A stretch of DNA of 64,000 bases from Microbacterium fluvii (GCF_025515205.1 NZ_JAOPFX010000001.1:124001-188000), one strand, 5' to 3'. Positions 46,630 through 55,565 are shown, numbered from the stretch's first letter. The notes: generated from the sequence alone by a model not told the origin. A program made the numbers and translations.

Positions 46630-47583
46630 ATGAGCCGACGCCCGGTGCTCACAGGGCTTCTCGTGGCCGCGGGCTGCGCCGTGATCGCGCTCTGCCCCGC
46701 GGGCGCGGCGGCCGCGGTGGCATCTGCGACTCCCACCCCGACCGCGACCGCGACCCTCACTCCGACTCCGACTCCGACTCCGACTCCGACGCCGACCCGG
46801 ACGCCGACTCCGACTCCGACACCGGCGCCCGCGGCGCGCGCGGCGGCCGTCGCCTCCTTCACCGTCGAGAAGGATCTCGTCGACGCCGGCTCTGGCTTCG
46901 ACGGCACGTTCACGGTCTTGTGGTCCTGCGATTCCGGGGAGGCCGGCACCCTGCACCTCGCCGCCGGTGAGGTCTCCGCGCCGATCGCCGTGCCGGTGGG
47001 CGCCGAGTGCGGCGTGCAGGAGAGCCTCCCGTTGCCGCCGGCCGGCTGGGACTGGGCGGAGCCGCTGATCTCGGGCATGCCCGCGTCGGGGATCATCCCG
47101 CCGTCCGCGGTCGACGACCCGCTGCCGATCGTCGTCCACAACCACGCGCTGCAGGTGCTCGGCTACCTCGTCATCCGGCCCGTCGTCACAGACCCCGACG
47201 GGGTGTCGTTCACCGACCGCTTCTCGGGCACGTGGACCTGCACCTACCGCGGCGAGGTGAGCACGGGTGCGTGGGCGGCGAGTACGACGACGACGCACGT
47301 CGAGCGGATCCCCGAGACATCGGTGTGCAGTGTCACCGAGGACGCGCCCGCCGATCCGCCGGGGGGCACGTGGGCGGATGCCGTCGTCTCGGACGCCGTC
47401 ATGATCGGCGACGACGACAATCCCGTCGTCGTCACCGTGACCAACACGCTCCGGGCGCGGGCGACGCTCGCCGGAACCGGCGGCGGGATGCCGTGGGGCA
47501 TCGCCACGGCGGGGCTCGCCGCGGCGGGCGCCGGCATTCTGGCGGCCACGGCACGCAGACGGGACGGACGCGCGGGCGGCTGA
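46630..47583 (+). CDS. Sortase-anchored surface protein, DUF5979-like repeats
   Basis: ATG 46630; 317 residues. Signal peptide (1-31), a Thr-Pro repeat linker (about 34-60) encoded by perfect hexamers, two beta domains of about 100 residues, each with a Cys pair and ending like DUF5979 domains (VHNHALQVLGYL, VTNTLRARATL), then a sorting signal: LAGTGG (about 278-283), a hydrophobic helix and an RRRDGR tail. It should be linked to the wall by a class E (LAxTG) sortase; no sortase gene is in the window. It interrupts the ribosomal order between map and infA and has its own leaderless promoter. Confidence 0.87.
   Translation: MSRRPVLTGLLVAAGCAVIALCPAGAAAAVASATPTPTATATLTPTPTPTPTPTPTRTPTPTPTPAPAARAAAVASFTVEKDLVDAGSGFDGTFTVLWSCDSGEAGTLHLAAGEVSAPIAVPVGAECGVQESLPLPPAGWDWAEPLISGMPASGIIPPSAVDDPLPIVVHNHALQVLGYLVIRPVVTDPDGVSFTDRFSGTWTCTYRGEVSTGAWAASTTTTHVERIPETSVCSVTEDAPADPPGGTWADAVVSDAVMIGDDDNPVVVTVTNTLRARATLAGTGGGMPWGIATAGLAAAGAGILAATARRRDGRAGG
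46759..46788 (+). repeat. Tandem hexamer ACTCCG, five perfect copies
   Basis: Five perfect copies of ACTCCG, flanked by degenerate copies to about 46822, encode the Thr-Pro linker. Loss or gain of a unit keeps the frame and would change linker length by two residues. Confidence 0.85.
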
Positions 47584-47597
47584 CTCCGATCGGTGGT

Positions 47598-47626
47598 TTG
47601 CCGGGTGCCTGCCTATCACGTATGAT
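47598..47626 (+). promoter_or_regulatory. infA-alpha operon promoter
   Basis: TTGCCG (47598-47603), 17-base spacer, TATGAT (47621-47626). Leader of about 90 bases before infA. Confidence 0.75.
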
Positions 47627-47722
47627 TGATCTTTGGTGCCTTGCGCCCTTGTCGGCGTGTCGACGCACCGAGCAATCCATCCACCGCAGACCGATCGGGT
47701 CTGCAGAAGTGTTAGCGAGTCT

Positions 47723-47944
47723 ATGGCGAAAAAAGACGGTGTCATCGAAATCGAAGGCACGGTGTCCGAGGCGCTGCCCAACGCGATGTTCCGCGTCGAG
47801 CTGACCAACGGCCACAAGGTGCTCGCCACGATCTCGGGCAAGATGCGGCAGAACTACATCCGCATCATCCCCGAAGACCGTGTCGTCGTGGAGCTGAGCC
47901 CCTACGACCTCACGCGTGGCCGCATCGTCTACCGCTACCGCTAA
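47723..47944 (+). CDS. infA: Translation initiation factor IF-1
   Basis: ATG 47723; 73 residues. [20 protein letters not shown] start, KMRQNYIRI and GRIVYRYR end: a complete S1-fold IF-1 that closes the A site during initiation. It starts the alpha cluster. Confidence 0.98.
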   Translation: MAKKDGVIEIEGTVSEALPNAMFRVELTNGHKVLATISGKMRQNYIRIIPEDRVVVELSPYDLTRGRIVYRYR

Positions 47945-48018
47945 CCCCTCGAGTCCGATCGAGAAGTAACGCCCCGCGCTCGCGCGCGCCCGGCGAGGAC
48001 AGCGAACAGGAAAGAAAC

Positions 48019-48135
48019 ATGAAGGTCAACCCCTCCGTCAAGCCCATCTGCGACCACTGCAAGGTCATCCGTCGCCACGGTCGCGTCATGGTCATCTGCA
48101 AGTCGAACCCTCGACACAAGCAGCGCCAGGGTTGA
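48019..48135 (+). CDS. rpmJ: 50S ribosomal protein L36
   Basis: ATG 48019 after CAGGAAAG (48007-48014); 38 residues. [20 protein letters not shown] start and zinc ligands Cys11, Cys14, Cys27 and His33 are all present, so it is the zinc-binding (C+) form. It is one residue longer than the common 37. It lies 74 bases after infA. Confidence 0.95.
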   Translation: MKVNPSVKPICDHCKVIRRHGRVMVICKSNPRHKQRQG

Positions 48136-48145
48136 GACGGGACGG

Positions 48146-48170
48146 ATCAATGCGGCGCAGCCGCGTTGAT
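48146..48170 (+). other. Hairpin between rpmJ and rpsM
   Basis: ATCAATGCGGC (48146-48156) pairs with GCCGCGTTGAT (48160-48170) with one G-T wobble and a GCA loop. The 239-base gap between rpmJ and rpsM is otherwise empty of coding sequence. Confidence 0.5.
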
Positions 48171-48374
48171 GCGTCATCGTCTCAAGGTTGAGCGAGGGCC
48201 GAAGGCCCGAGTCGAAACCCACGACACAGCGCACTTCGGATGCTGCGGCATCCGCATCCGCATAACTGAACACACCACAACTGCAGCGTCAGAACCCCGC
48301 GAGGGGGGACACCCCGGGTCGGAGGCCCGGGCACCGATTCTGCTCCACACCTCCGATTCACTCCAGGAGACCGC

Positions 48375-48749
48375 ATGGCACGTCTTGCCGGCGTCGACAT
48401 CCCGCGCGACAAGCGCGTGGTGATCGCACTCACCTACATCTACGGCGTTGGCCGTACCCGCTCGAACGAGATCCTCACCGCGACGGAGATCGACGAGAAC
48501 ATCCGCGTCAAGGACCTCACCGACGACCAGCTCGTCGCCCTGCGCGACTACATCGAGGCCAACTACAAGGTGGAGGGTGACCTGCGCCGCGAGGTGGCCG
48601 CCGATATCCGCCGCAAGGTCGAGATCGGCTCGTACGAGGGCCTGCGCCACCGCCGCGGCCTGCCGGTGCGCGGTCAGCGCACGAAGACCAACGCCCGTAC
48701 CCGCAAGGGCCCGAAGCGCACCGTCGCCGGCAAGAAGAAGGCGCGCTAA
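48375..48749 (+). CDS. rpsM: 30S ribosomal protein S13
   Basis: ATG 48375 after CCAGGAGA; 124 residues. [20 protein letters not shown] start and [20 protein letters not shown] end. S13 bridges the 30S head to the 50S subunit. Confidence 0.98.
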   Translation: MARLAGVDIPRDKRVVIALTYIYGVGRTRSNEILTATEIDENIRVKDLTDDQLVALRDYIEANYKVEGDLRREVAADIRRKVEIGSYEGLRHRRGLPVRGQRTKTNARTRKGPKRTVAGKKKAR

Positions 48750-48779
48750 GGCGCCGCCAGGGTTTAGGAGAACATACTC

Positions 48780-49178
48780 ATGGCACAGGCCAAGACCGCC
48801 GCGCGCAAGCCGCGCCGCAAGGAGAAGAAGAACATCGCGCTGGGCCAGGCCCACATCAAGTCGACGTTCAACAACACCATCGTCTCGATCACCGACCCCT
48901 CGGGCGCCGTCATCAGCTGGGCGTCGTCGGGTGGCGTGGGCTTCAAGGGCTCGCGCAAGTCGACTCCCTACGCTGCAGGCATGGCGGCCGAGTCCGCCGC
49001 CCGCCAGGCGCAGGAGCACGGCGTCAAGAAGGTCGACGTCTTCGTGAAGGGTCCGGGTTCGGGCCGCGAGACCGCGATCCGCTCGCTCCAGGCCGCCGGC
49101 CTCGAGGTGGGTTCGATCCAGGACGTCACCCCGCAGGCGCACAACGGCTGCCGCCCGCCGAAGCGTCGCCGGGTCTGA
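48780..49178 (+). CDS. rpsK: 30S ribosomal protein S11
   Basis: ATG 48780 after TTTAGGAG; 132 residues. [20 protein letters not shown] and [18 protein letters not shown] are diagnostic. S11 lies on the platform near the E-site mRNA. rpsD, which follows in many actinobacteria, is absent here. Confidence 0.98.
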   Translation: MAQAKTAARKPRRKEKKNIALGQAHIKSTFNNTIVSITDPSGAVISWASSGGVGFKGSRKSTPYAAGMAAESAARQAQEHGVKKVDVFVKGPGSGRETAIRSLQAAGLEVGSIQDVTPQAHNGCRPPKRRRV

Positions 49179-49182
49179 TTTT

Positions 49183-49224
49183 CGGATGCAGGGGCCCCGC
49201 CGTCGGCGGCGGCCCCCGCATCCG
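49183..49224 (+). terminator. Long hairpin between rpsK and rpoA
   Basis: CGGATGC (49183-49189) pairs with GCATCCG (49118-equivalent arm at 49218-49224 on this strand), then after one mismatch GGGGCC pairs with GGCCCC, and CCGCC with GGCGG around GTC: about 18 pairs in all. It begins 5 bases after the rpsK stop. No T-run; attenuation is likely. Confidence 0.65.
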
Positions 49225-49296
49225 CGTCTTCGACAACTCAACATCACACCCACCGCACGTGTCATATAGCGGGCACGTGATCGAAAGGAACACATA

Positions 49297-50286
49297 GTGC
49301 TCATTGCACAGCGTCCCACTCTGACCGAGGAGAAGGTCGGGGAGTTCCGCAGCCGCTTCGTCATCGAGCCGCTGGAACCCGGCTTCGGTTACACGATCGG
49401 CAACGCGCTGCGTCGCAGCCTGCTCTCGTCGATCCCCGGGGCTGCCGTCACCAGCATCCGCATCGACGGAGTGCTGCACGAGTTCAGCACCATCCCGGGC
49501 GTGAAGGAGGATGTCACCGAGATCATCCTCAACATCAAGCAGCTCGTCGTCTCGAGCGAGCGCGACGAGCCCATCACGGCGTACCTGCGCAAGACCGGCG
49601 CCGGTGAGGTCACCGCCGCCGACATCTCGGCTCCCGCCGGTGTCGAGGTGCACAACCCCGAGCTGGTCATCGCGACGCTCAACGACACGGCCAAGTTCGA
49701 GCTCGAGCTCACGATCGAGCGTGGCCGCGGCTACGTCTCGGCCACCCAGAACCGCAACGAGTACGCCGAGGCCGGGGTCATCCCGATCGACTCGATCTAC
49801 TCGCCGGTGCTCAAGGTGAGCTACCGCGTCGAGGCCACCCGTGCCGGTGAGCGCACCGACTTCGACAAGCTCGTGCTGGACGTCGAGACCAAGCCCGCGA
49901 TCGACCCCCGCGACGCCGTCGCCTCGGCCGGCCGCACCCTGACCGAGCTGTTCGGTCTGGCGCGCGAGCTCAACGTCGAGGCCGAGGGCATCGAGATCGG
50001 CCCGGCGCCGGTGGAGACCGTGCTCTCCAACGAGCTGTCGATGCCGATCGAGGACCTCGATCTGTCGGTGCGTTCGTACAACTGCCTCAAGCGCGAGGGC
50101 ATCAACACGGTGTCGGAGCTCGTCGCCCTCTCGGAGACGCAGCTCATGAACATCCGCAACTTCGGCCAGAAGTCGGTCGACGAGGTGCGCGACAAGCTCA
50201 TCTCGCTCGGCCTGTCGCTGAAGGACTCGGTCCCCGGGTTCGACGGCGCGCACTTCTACGGCGGATACGACGACGAGACCGTCTGA
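49297..50286 (+). CDS. rpoA: RNA polymerase alpha subunit
   Basis: GTG 49297 after GAAAGGAA; 329 residues. N-terminal dimerisation domain with [20 protein letters not shown] and [15 protein letters not shown], a linker, then the C-terminal domain (about 240-310) with the UP-element/activator residues in [20 protein letters not shown] and the helix after [13 protein letters not shown]. It may have its own promoter at TCATATAG (about 49262-49269). Confidence 0.98.
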   Translation: MLIAQRPTLTEEKVGEFRSRFVIEPLEPGFGYTIGNALRRSLLSSIPGAAVTSIRIDGVLHEFSTIPGVKEDVTEIILNIKQLVVSSERDEPITAYLRKTGAGEVTAADISAPAGVEVHNPELVIATLNDTAKFELELTIERGRGYVSATQNRNEYAEAGVIPIDSIYSPVLKVSYRVEATRAGERTDFDKLVLDVETKPAIDPRDAVASAGRTLTELFGLARELNVEAEGIEIGPAPVETVLSNELSMPIEDLDLSVRSYNCLKREGINTVSELVALSETQLMNIRNFGQKSVDEVRDKLISLGLSLKDSVPGFDGAHFYGGYDDETV

Positions 50287-50313
50287 CCCTTTTTCACACT
50301 GGAGTAACTGAGA

Positions 50314-50898
50314 ATGCCCAAGCCCACGAAGGGTCCCCGCCTCGGAGGCGGCCCCGCACACGAGCGTCTGCTGCTTGCGAACCTCGCCGCAGCGCTGTTC
50401 ACCCACCGCTCGATCAAGACGACCGAGACCAAGGCCAAGCGCCTGCGTCCGCTCGCCGAGCGCCTGATCACCTTCGCCAAGCGCGGCGACCTGCACGCCC
50501 GTCGCCGGGTGCTGTCGGTCATCGGTGACAAGGAAGTCGTGCACGTCCTGTTCACCGAGATCGCGCCGCTGGTCGCCGAGCGTGAGGGCGGCTACACCCG
50601 CATCACGAAGATCGGCAACCGCAAGGGCGACAACGCCCCCATGGCCCAGATCGAGCTCGTGCTCGAGCCGGTCGCCAAGAAGGCGTCGGCCAAGAAGACC
50701 GCGGCGAAGAAGGATGCTGCTGCTCCTGCCGCCGAGGCCGCCCAGGCCGACGAGAGCGCTGTCGAGGAGGCTCCCGTCGAGGAGGCCGCCGAGGCCGGCG
50801 CCGAGTCGCCCGAGGAGGGCGCCGCTGCCGAGGCTGCGGCCGAAGAGGCCGTCGAGGCTCCAGAAGAGGCTGCGGCCTCCGAGGAGAAGTCCGCGTAA
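50314..50898 (+). CDS. rplQ: 50S ribosomal protein L17 with long acidic tail
   Basis: ATG 50314; 194 residues against the usual 115-130. Core: [36 protein letters not shown], and the [12 protein letters not shown] end at about residue 120. A tail of about 70 residues follows, first Lys/Ala ([13 protein letters not shown]) and then strongly Glu/Ala-rich. The tail is probably disordered and solvent-exposed near the tunnel exit. Last gene of the alpha cluster. Confidence 0.97.
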   Translation: MPKPTKGPRLGGGPAHERLLLANLAAALFTHRSIKTTETKAKRLRPLAERLITFAKRGDLHARRRVLSVIGDKEVVHVLFTEIAPLVAEREGGYTRITKIGNRKGDNAPMAQIELVLEPVAKKASAKKTAAKKDAAAPAAEAAQADESAVEEAPVEEAAEAGAESPEEGAAAEAAAEEAVEAPEEAAASEEKSA

Positions 50899-50916
50899 GT
50901 CGGACACCTTGCACCA

Positions 50917-50950
50917 GCGAGGCCCGCACCCTTCGGGGTGCGGGCCTCGC
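50917..50950 (+). terminator. Terminator of the alpha operon
   Basis: A perfect 15-base stem (50917-50931 with 50936-50950) closes on TTCG, 18 bases after the rplQ stop. Confidence 0.88.
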
Positions 50951-50968
50951 GGCGTTGCAGGGCGGGCG

Positions 50969-50974
50969 TAGGGT
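50969..50974 (+). promoter_or_regulatory. -10 element of a leaderless promoter
   Basis: TAGGGT ends 6 bases before the GTG at 50981, directly after the alpha-operon terminator. Confidence 0.5.
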
Positions 50975-50980
50975 GGCGGG

Positions 50981-52012
50981 GTGAGCAGCGACAGCATCCC
51001 CACGCTCGCCGAGCGCCTGGGGCCGACCCCCGACGCCGTGCCGCGCGCGCACCCCGATGTGGCGCAGTGGCGCGCGGCGACGATGGCCGACGTCGACGCG
51101 ATCCACACGGTGTTCGCCGCGGCGGCGCCGGTCGATCACCCGACCTACACGAGTCCCCGAGAAGAGATCGAAGAGACCCTCGAGCTCAGCCACGTCGACA
51201 TCGCCCGCGACACGATGATCGCGTTCGGCCATGACGGCGCGGCGCTGGCGGCCGGGGTCGTGCTCAACCACCCCGACCGCACGACCACCGTCAAGGCCTA
51301 CCTGATGGGCGCCGTGCACCCCGCGCACCGGCGCCGAGGCATCGGCTCGGCGCTCATCGGGTGGCAGTATGCGCGGGCGCGTCAGCAGCTGGCCTCCAGC
51401 GGCGTGAGCCTCCCCGGCGAGGTCGACGTCTACGCCGACGAGGGCAACGACGGGCTCGTGCACCTGGCGGAGCGCCTGGGCCTTCTCACGGAGCGCTGGT
51501 TCAGCTCGATGGTGCGCGACAGCGCGACCGCGGTGCCCGAGACGACGGATGCCGAGGGCATCGCGATCGTGCCGTTCACCGCCGAGCGGGCCGAGGCCGT
51601 GCGCGCCGCCCGCAACGACGCGTTCCGCGACCATTGGGGGAGCCTGCCGACCGACCCCGAGCGGTGGGCGCAGTTCGTGGGCGGCCCGTTCTTCCGCCCC
51701 GACCTGTCGCGCCTCGCGCTCGACGGGGATCGGGTGGTCGCCTTCTGCCTCTCGTCGGTCAACGAAGACGACTGGGCCACGCTCGGCGCCTCGAACGCGT
51801 ACATCGATCTCATCGGGGTCGTCCGCGACCACCGCGGCCGCGGCCTCGCGCCGCGCGTCATCGCGGCGGGGCTGCGGGCGATCGCCGCCGCGGGGCTCGA
51901 GAAGGCCGTTCTCGACGTCGACACGGCCAGCCCCACCGGGGCGAACGCGCTCTACGAGGGCCTCGGGTTCGTGGCCACCGAGCGCAGTCGCGCGCTCGTG
52001 CGGCACCTGTAG
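50981..52012 (+). CDS. Double-domain GNAT acetyltransferase
   Basis: GTG 50981; 343 residues with two GNAT domains. The first has the acetyl-CoA loop VHPAHRRRGIGSALI (about 110-124), the second VRDHRGRGLAPRVI (about 283-296). Tandem GNAT proteins of this size include mycothiol synthase and several antibiotic or polyamine acetyltransferases. The similarity seen here is too general to name a substrate. It is a monocistronic gene between two terminators. Confidence 0.87.
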   Translation: MSSDSIPTLAERLGPTPDAVPRAHPDVAQWRAATMADVDAIHTVFAAAAPVDHPTYTSPREEIEETLELSHVDIARDTMIAFGHDGAALAAGVVLNHPDRTTTVKAYLMGAVHPAHRRRGIGSALIGWQYARARQQLASSGVSLPGEVDVYADEGNDGLVHLAERLGLLTERWFSSMVRDSATAVPETTDAEGIAIVPFTAERAEAVRAARNDAFRDHWGSLPTDPERWAQFVGGPFFRPDLSRLALDGDRVVAFCLSSVNEDDWATLGASNAYIDLIGVVRDHRGRGLAPRVIAAGLRAIAAAGLEKAVLDVDTASPTGANALYEGLGFVATERSRALVRHL

Positions 52013-52138
52013 CGACAGCATCCGCCGCCGCGAATATTCACGGCGGCGTGCCCCGTGTCGGCGCCGATGCGGGCCGTAATGTGGTGTCAACGGAAGACGC
52101 CGAAGGGCCACAGCCCCCGGATCTTCCCGCAGATGTGA

Positions 52139-52185
52139 CGAGCCCGCATGGCAGGCCACCGGAGTCCGGTGCCGATGCGGGCTCG
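52139..52185 (+). terminator. Terminator after the GNAT gene
   Basis: CGAGCCCGCAT (52139-52149) pairs perfectly with ATGCGGGCTCG (52175-52185), enclosing a second stem ACCGGA/TCCGGT (52158-52163/52165-52170). A TTCTG run follows. The remaining part of the 218-base gap shows nothing else. Confidence 0.75.
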
Positions 52186-52217
52186 TTCTGCGTGCGTCGA
52201 CGGGTGGCGGCGATCGC

Positions 52218-52223
52218 TACGCT
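52218..52223 (+). promoter_or_regulatory. -10 element of a leaderless promoter
   Basis: TACGCT ends 7 bases before the GTG of truA at 52231. Confidence 0.5.
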
Positions 52224-52230
52224 GGAAGCC

Positions 52231-53091
52231 GTGCGCCTTCGCCTCGACCTCGCCTACGACGGCACGAACTTCCGCGGGTGGGCTCGGCAGCCGCAGCTGC
52301 GCACCGTGCAGGGCACGCTCGAGGGGGCCCTCGCCCGCGTGCTGGGCGGCGACCCGCGGGTGGTCGTGGCCGGCCGCACCGACGCCGGCGTGCACGCCAG
52401 AGGCCAGGTGGCGCACCTCGACCTCGACGAGGCGCAGCAGCAGCGGCTGCAGCTGCGTTCGGGGCGATACGGCGACACGCGCGACCCCATCGAGGCGCTC
52501 GCCCGTCGGCTGACGGGTGCCCTCGGCGCCTACTCCGACCTGGCGGTGATCCGCTCGAGCATCGCCCCCGAGGGGTTCGATGCGCGGTTCTCCGCCGTGT
52601 GGCGCCGCTATGAATACCGCCTCGCCGACCGCGCGGCCGGCTACGACCCGCTCGAGCGTCACCGCACGACCTTCGTGCGCGCCGACCTCGATGCGCAGGC
52701 GATGGATGCCGCTGCCCGATCGCTCATCGGACTGCACGATTTCGCCGCCTACTGCAAGCCGCGGCCCGAGGCGACGACCATCCGCACGCTGCTCGAGTTC
52801 GACTGGCGCCGCGACGAGGCCGGAGTGCTGGTGGCGCACGTGAAGGCCGACGCGTTCTGCCACAGCATGGTGCGGGCGCTCGTGGGCGGCTGCGTCGCGG
52901 TGGGGGAGGACAGGCTGGCCGTCGACGATCTCGCCGAGATCCGCGATGGGCTCGAGCGCGTGCCCGAGGTCAAGGTGCTCGCCGCACGGGGGCTCACCCT
53001 CACCGAGGTCGGCTACCCCACAGACGAGCTGCTCGCGACCCGCGCAGAGCAGACGCGCGCGCGGCGCGACGGCGACGTCGACGACGACTGA
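52231..53091 (+). CDS. truA: tRNA pseudouridine synthase A
   Basis: GTG 52231; 286 residues. It modifies U38-U40 in tRNA anticodon stems. RLRLDLAYDGTNFRGWARQ start, catalytic Asp in VVAGRTDAGVHARGQVAHLD, and the late HSMVRALVGGCVAVG motif are intact. In many actinobacteria truA follows rplQ directly; here the GNAT gene is inserted between them, and rplM-rpsI do not follow. Confidence 0.96.
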   Translation: MRLRLDLAYDGTNFRGWARQPQLRTVQGTLEGALARVLGGDPRVVVAGRTDAGVHARGQVAHLDLDEAQQQRLQLRSGRYGDTRDPIEALARRLTGALGAYSDLAVIRSSIAPEGFDARFSAVWRRYEYRLADRAAGYDPLERHRTTFVRADLDAQAMDAAARSLIGLHDFAAYCKPRPEATTIRTLLEFDWRRDEAGVLVAHVKADAFCHSMVRALVGGCVAVGEDRLAVDDLAEIRDGLERVPEVKVLAARGLTLTEVGYPTDELLATRAEQTRARRDGDVDDD

Positions 53092-53168
53092 ACCCCGAGA
53101 GCAACCGGTGCGCTGATGGATTCGCTCAGAACCGGCGGCACGGCCTGCGCACCCCCCGCGACGCGCAA

Positions 53169-53174
53169 TAGGGT
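53169..53174 (+). promoter_or_regulatory. -10 element of a leaderless promoter
   Basis: TAGGGT ends 7 bases before the ATG at 53182; the same hexamer precedes the GNAT gene. Confidence 0.5.
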
Positions 53175-53181
53175 GGGAGCG

Positions 53182-53889
53182 ATGAAGGTCATCTCGTACA
53201 ACCTGCGCAAGCATCGGGCCGCCAGCGAGCTCGCCGAGCTGGTCGAGACGCACGCCGCCGACGTGCTGTGTCTGCAGGAGTACGACACCTCCGAGATCCC
53301 GGAGCGCATCGGCGGCCTGCACCTGGCCGAGGCGACGCAGCGCAACCGCTTGGGCCTTGCGGTCTATTACCGCGAGAACCAGTTCCGCCCCGTCGAGGTG
53401 CGTTCGCTGGCGCTGAAGAAGTCGCTGCACGACCGCGTGCTCAAGCCCGCAGAGGAACGGCTGCTGGGGGTGCGGCTGCACGACATCGACGAGGGACACG
53501 ACGTGATCGTCGCGTCGTTCCACGCCGCGCCGCTCACGGCGCTGAACTCGCTGCGGCGACACCAGATCCGCGCGGCCCTCGACGAGCTCGCGACCCTCGG
53601 CGAGGGACTTCCTGCGCTCATGGTGGGCGACTACAACTACCCCGTCTTCAAAGAGAAGCTCGGCGAGCGGGTGCGCGAGCACGGCTACGAGCTGACCCTC
53701 AGCGATGCCCGCACCTACACGCGCTACCGCTTCTTCCGCGGGCACTACGACTTCGCCACTTCGGTGGGCTTCTCGATCGACCGCATCAAGACGCTGCCGC
53801 AGGGGCGCAGCGATCATCTGCCGATCCTCGTGACGGCCTCGCCGACGCCGCAGGCGCAGGCGACGGATGCTGCCGCCGACGTCGCCTGA
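53182..53889 (+). CDS. Endonuclease/exonuclease/phosphatase family protein
   Basis: ATG 53182; 235 residues, no signal peptide. The metal-dependent phosphoesterase motifs are in order: SYNLRKH (Asn), CLQEYD (Glu), ASFHAAPL (His), VGDYNYP (Asp, Asn) and GRSDHLPI (Asp-His). Members cut DNA, RNA, phospholipids or sugar phosphates; the sequence does not tell which. The absence of an export signal points to an intracellular substrate. It ends in an Ala-rich tail. Confidence 0.9.
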   Translation: MKVISYNLRKHRAASELAELVETHAADVLCLQEYDTSEIPERIGGLHLAEATQRNRLGLAVYYRENQFRPVEVRSLALKKSLHDRVLKPAEERLLGVRLHDIDEGHDVIVASFHAAPLTALNSLRRHQIRAALDELATLGEGLPALMVGDYNYPVFKEKLGERVREHGYELTLSDARTYTRYRFFRGHYDFATSVGFSIDRIKTLPQGRSDHLPILVTASPTPQAQATDAAADVA

Positions 53890-54132
53890 GAGGCCGCGGC
53901 GTCGAACGCCCGAGTGACGTGAGCGCGAAGCTCTGACGTCGACGGCCGGTGCCGACCGCGCCCCCTGAAAATCAGATGCGGCCGGCGCCTGCTCGTCTGC
54001 GACGATCCCCCCGTCGCATGAGTATTACACCGCGTCGGCGGCGGAAATTGCGGTATTTGCGCGGGAATTGCGTCAGAAATATCGCGCTCGATCCGCCTTG
54101 TCCGCTAGGCGCACGACATGGCGCCAGGCGAA
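53890..54132. other. Intergenic stretch with an AT-richer island
   Basis: No gene seen. At 54020-54085 the GC content drops, with near-repeats GAAATTGCG and GGAATTGCG. Function unknown; it may be a promoter or the remnant of a lost gene. Confidence 0.4.
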
Positions 54133-54172
54133 CGAAGAGGGTCCCCGAGCCGAAGCTCGGGGACCCTCTTCG
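54133..54172. terminator. Bidirectional terminator
   Basis: A perfect 18-base inverted repeat (54133-54150 with 54155-54172), loop CGAA, between the convergent genes at 53182-53889 and 54186-54731. Confidence 0.92.
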
Positions 54173-54185
54173 TGAAGTGTCTGTG

Positions 54186-54731
54186 TCAGGCCGAGGTGCT
54201 CTGGCGCTGACGACGCACCGTGGCGGCGACGGCGATCGAGGCGCCGGCGAGCACGAGGGCGCCGCCGCCGACCCAGAGGCCGAGAAGCGCCGTGCTGTCG
54301 GAGCCGGTGCCGGCGAGGTCATCGGTCGTCGCGGTGCCGTCTGCGGCGACCGAGAGAACCGTGGAGCCCACGATGCCGCTGGTGGCGCCGGTGCCGGTCA
54401 GCGTGTAGTCGCCAGAAGCGTTCGACGGCAGCGTCACGGCGACCGAAGCGGCGCCGTCGGAGCCTGCGGTCTTGGTGGTCGAGGCGCTCGAGACGGCGAA
54501 CTTGACGAAGGCGAGCGTGGCGCCCGCGCCGTTCTCGCCGGTCAGCGTGAAGCTCACCGTCTCGCTCGGGTCGAAGCCTGCGAACGAGAACGTCCCGCTG
54601 CCACCGGGAGCGATGGTCGCCGGGCCGGTGATGTCGCCCGACGGGATGTAGGCGTTGGCTGCGGCCGGTGCGGCGAAGATGGCCACGGCCAGCAGTGCTG
54701 CCGCGGCGGTTGCCTTGATCGTCTTCTTCAT
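54186..54731 (-). CDS. Sortase-anchored surface protein with LAGTG signal
   Basis: 181 residues. Signal peptide (1-28, MKKTIKATAAAALLAVAIFA), one beta-sandwich domain (about 30-130) with GxSGTFSFAGFDPSETVSFTL and ENGAGATLAFVKFAVS, then the sorting signal LAGTGSD (about 139-145), a hydrophobic helix and an RRQRQ tail. It is paralogous to the protein encoded at 59341-59889: both share GENGAG-x(4-6)-FVKFAVS and the GLWVGGG membrane segment, but the sorting motifs differ. It should be wall-linked by a class E sortase. Confidence 0.88.
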   Translation of the reverse strand: MKKTIKATAAAALLAVAIFAAPAAANAYIPSGDITGPATIAPGGSGTFSFAGFDPSETVSFTLTGENGAGATLAFVKFAVSSASTTKTAGSDGAASVAVTLPSNASGDYTLTGTGATSGIVGSTVLSVAADGTATTDDLAGTGSDSTALLGLWVGGGALVLAGASIAVAATVRRQRQSTSA

Positions 54732-54944
54732 GGGTGCGTTCCGTCCGTCTGCCGTATCGGCCGCCCACGCGCGCGAGAGTTCAGAGAACCGTCGTCGGGG
54801 AGACCTGCGTTCAGCCAGTATTCAGGATGAGCACGTTCTCATGCAAATCTTGCGGGTTTCGGTTCTGTAAACACTTCGAATCGTTACGGACCCGTCCAGG
54901 CGGGCGCTCCGCATAGACTGACGGACGATCGGCAGGAGAGGCAG

Positions 54945-55547
54945 ATGGCACACCGACGGGTTCGCATGGCAGCATCCGCGGGCGCTGCGGCGCTGGCAGT
55001 CCTCGCGCTTTCCGGCTGCGGTCCCGCACCGTGGCAGGGGGAGTCGTCGGCGTCGCCGACGCCCACGACCTCGGTGAGCGTCGCGCCTCCGGTCTCGAAC
55101 GACCTGTCGTCGGGCAGCACGGAGCGAGAGCTCACGGCCGGGGCCGTGACCGCGACCGTGAACTACTGGTCGGAGCTGTCGATGGACCGTTGGACGGCCA
55201 ACGCGGTCAAGCCGATCAGCCTGTCGCTGGTGACCGAGATCACCCCCGACGACGGTCAGAAGGTGTATCTGCAGAAGGCGACGATGGTGGCCGTCCCAGG
55301 CAACGCCGACGAGACCTTCGCCGCTCTCGACCCGCAGACGGATGCCGCCACCGTGACTCCCGGTTACCTCGTGCTCGACCCCTACAGCTATTCGCAGACC
55401 TTCAACGTGGGCGCGGTGCCGGCGGAGGCGACCTTCGTGACGGTGCAGTTCACCTACGACTTCCTGGTGCAGACGGCGCCGAAGTCGAAGGAGTACGCGA
55501 AGCAGACCGCGACCGACACCCTGACGATCGCGATCGCCCAGGGCTGA
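54945..55547 (+). CDS. Unknown lipoprotein
   Basis: ATG 54945 after GGCAGGAGAG; 200 residues. Signal peptide with lipobox LSGC (Cys about residue 25), a Ser/Thr/Pro linker and a single beta-rich domain (about 55-198) with no further Cys. No enzyme motif was seen. It is divergent from the LAGTG gene and just upstream of the polysaccharide synthase on the same strand. A TAGACT at 54914-54919 may be its -10. Confidence 0.82.
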   Translation: MAHRRVRMAASAGAAALAVLALSGCGPAPWQGESSASPTPTTSVSVAPPVSNDLSSGSTERELTAGAVTATVNYWSELSMDRWTANAVKPISLSLVTEITPDDGQKVYLQKATMVAVPGNADETFAALDPQTDAATVTPGYLVLDPYSYSQTFNVGAVPAEATFVTVQFTYDFLVQTAPKSKEYAKQTATDTLTIAIAQG

Positions 55548-55565
55548 CCCGAGCGATCACCGGGT

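Noticed and set aside
46759-46822. Short tandem repeats as a CRISPR-like array
   Set aside because: Units are six bases, without spacers, in frame inside a Thr-Pro linker.
53949-54830. A 293-codon plus-strand frame over the LAGTG gene
   Set aside because: It crosses the 18-pair terminator and runs antisense to a protein with a clear signal peptide and sorting signal.
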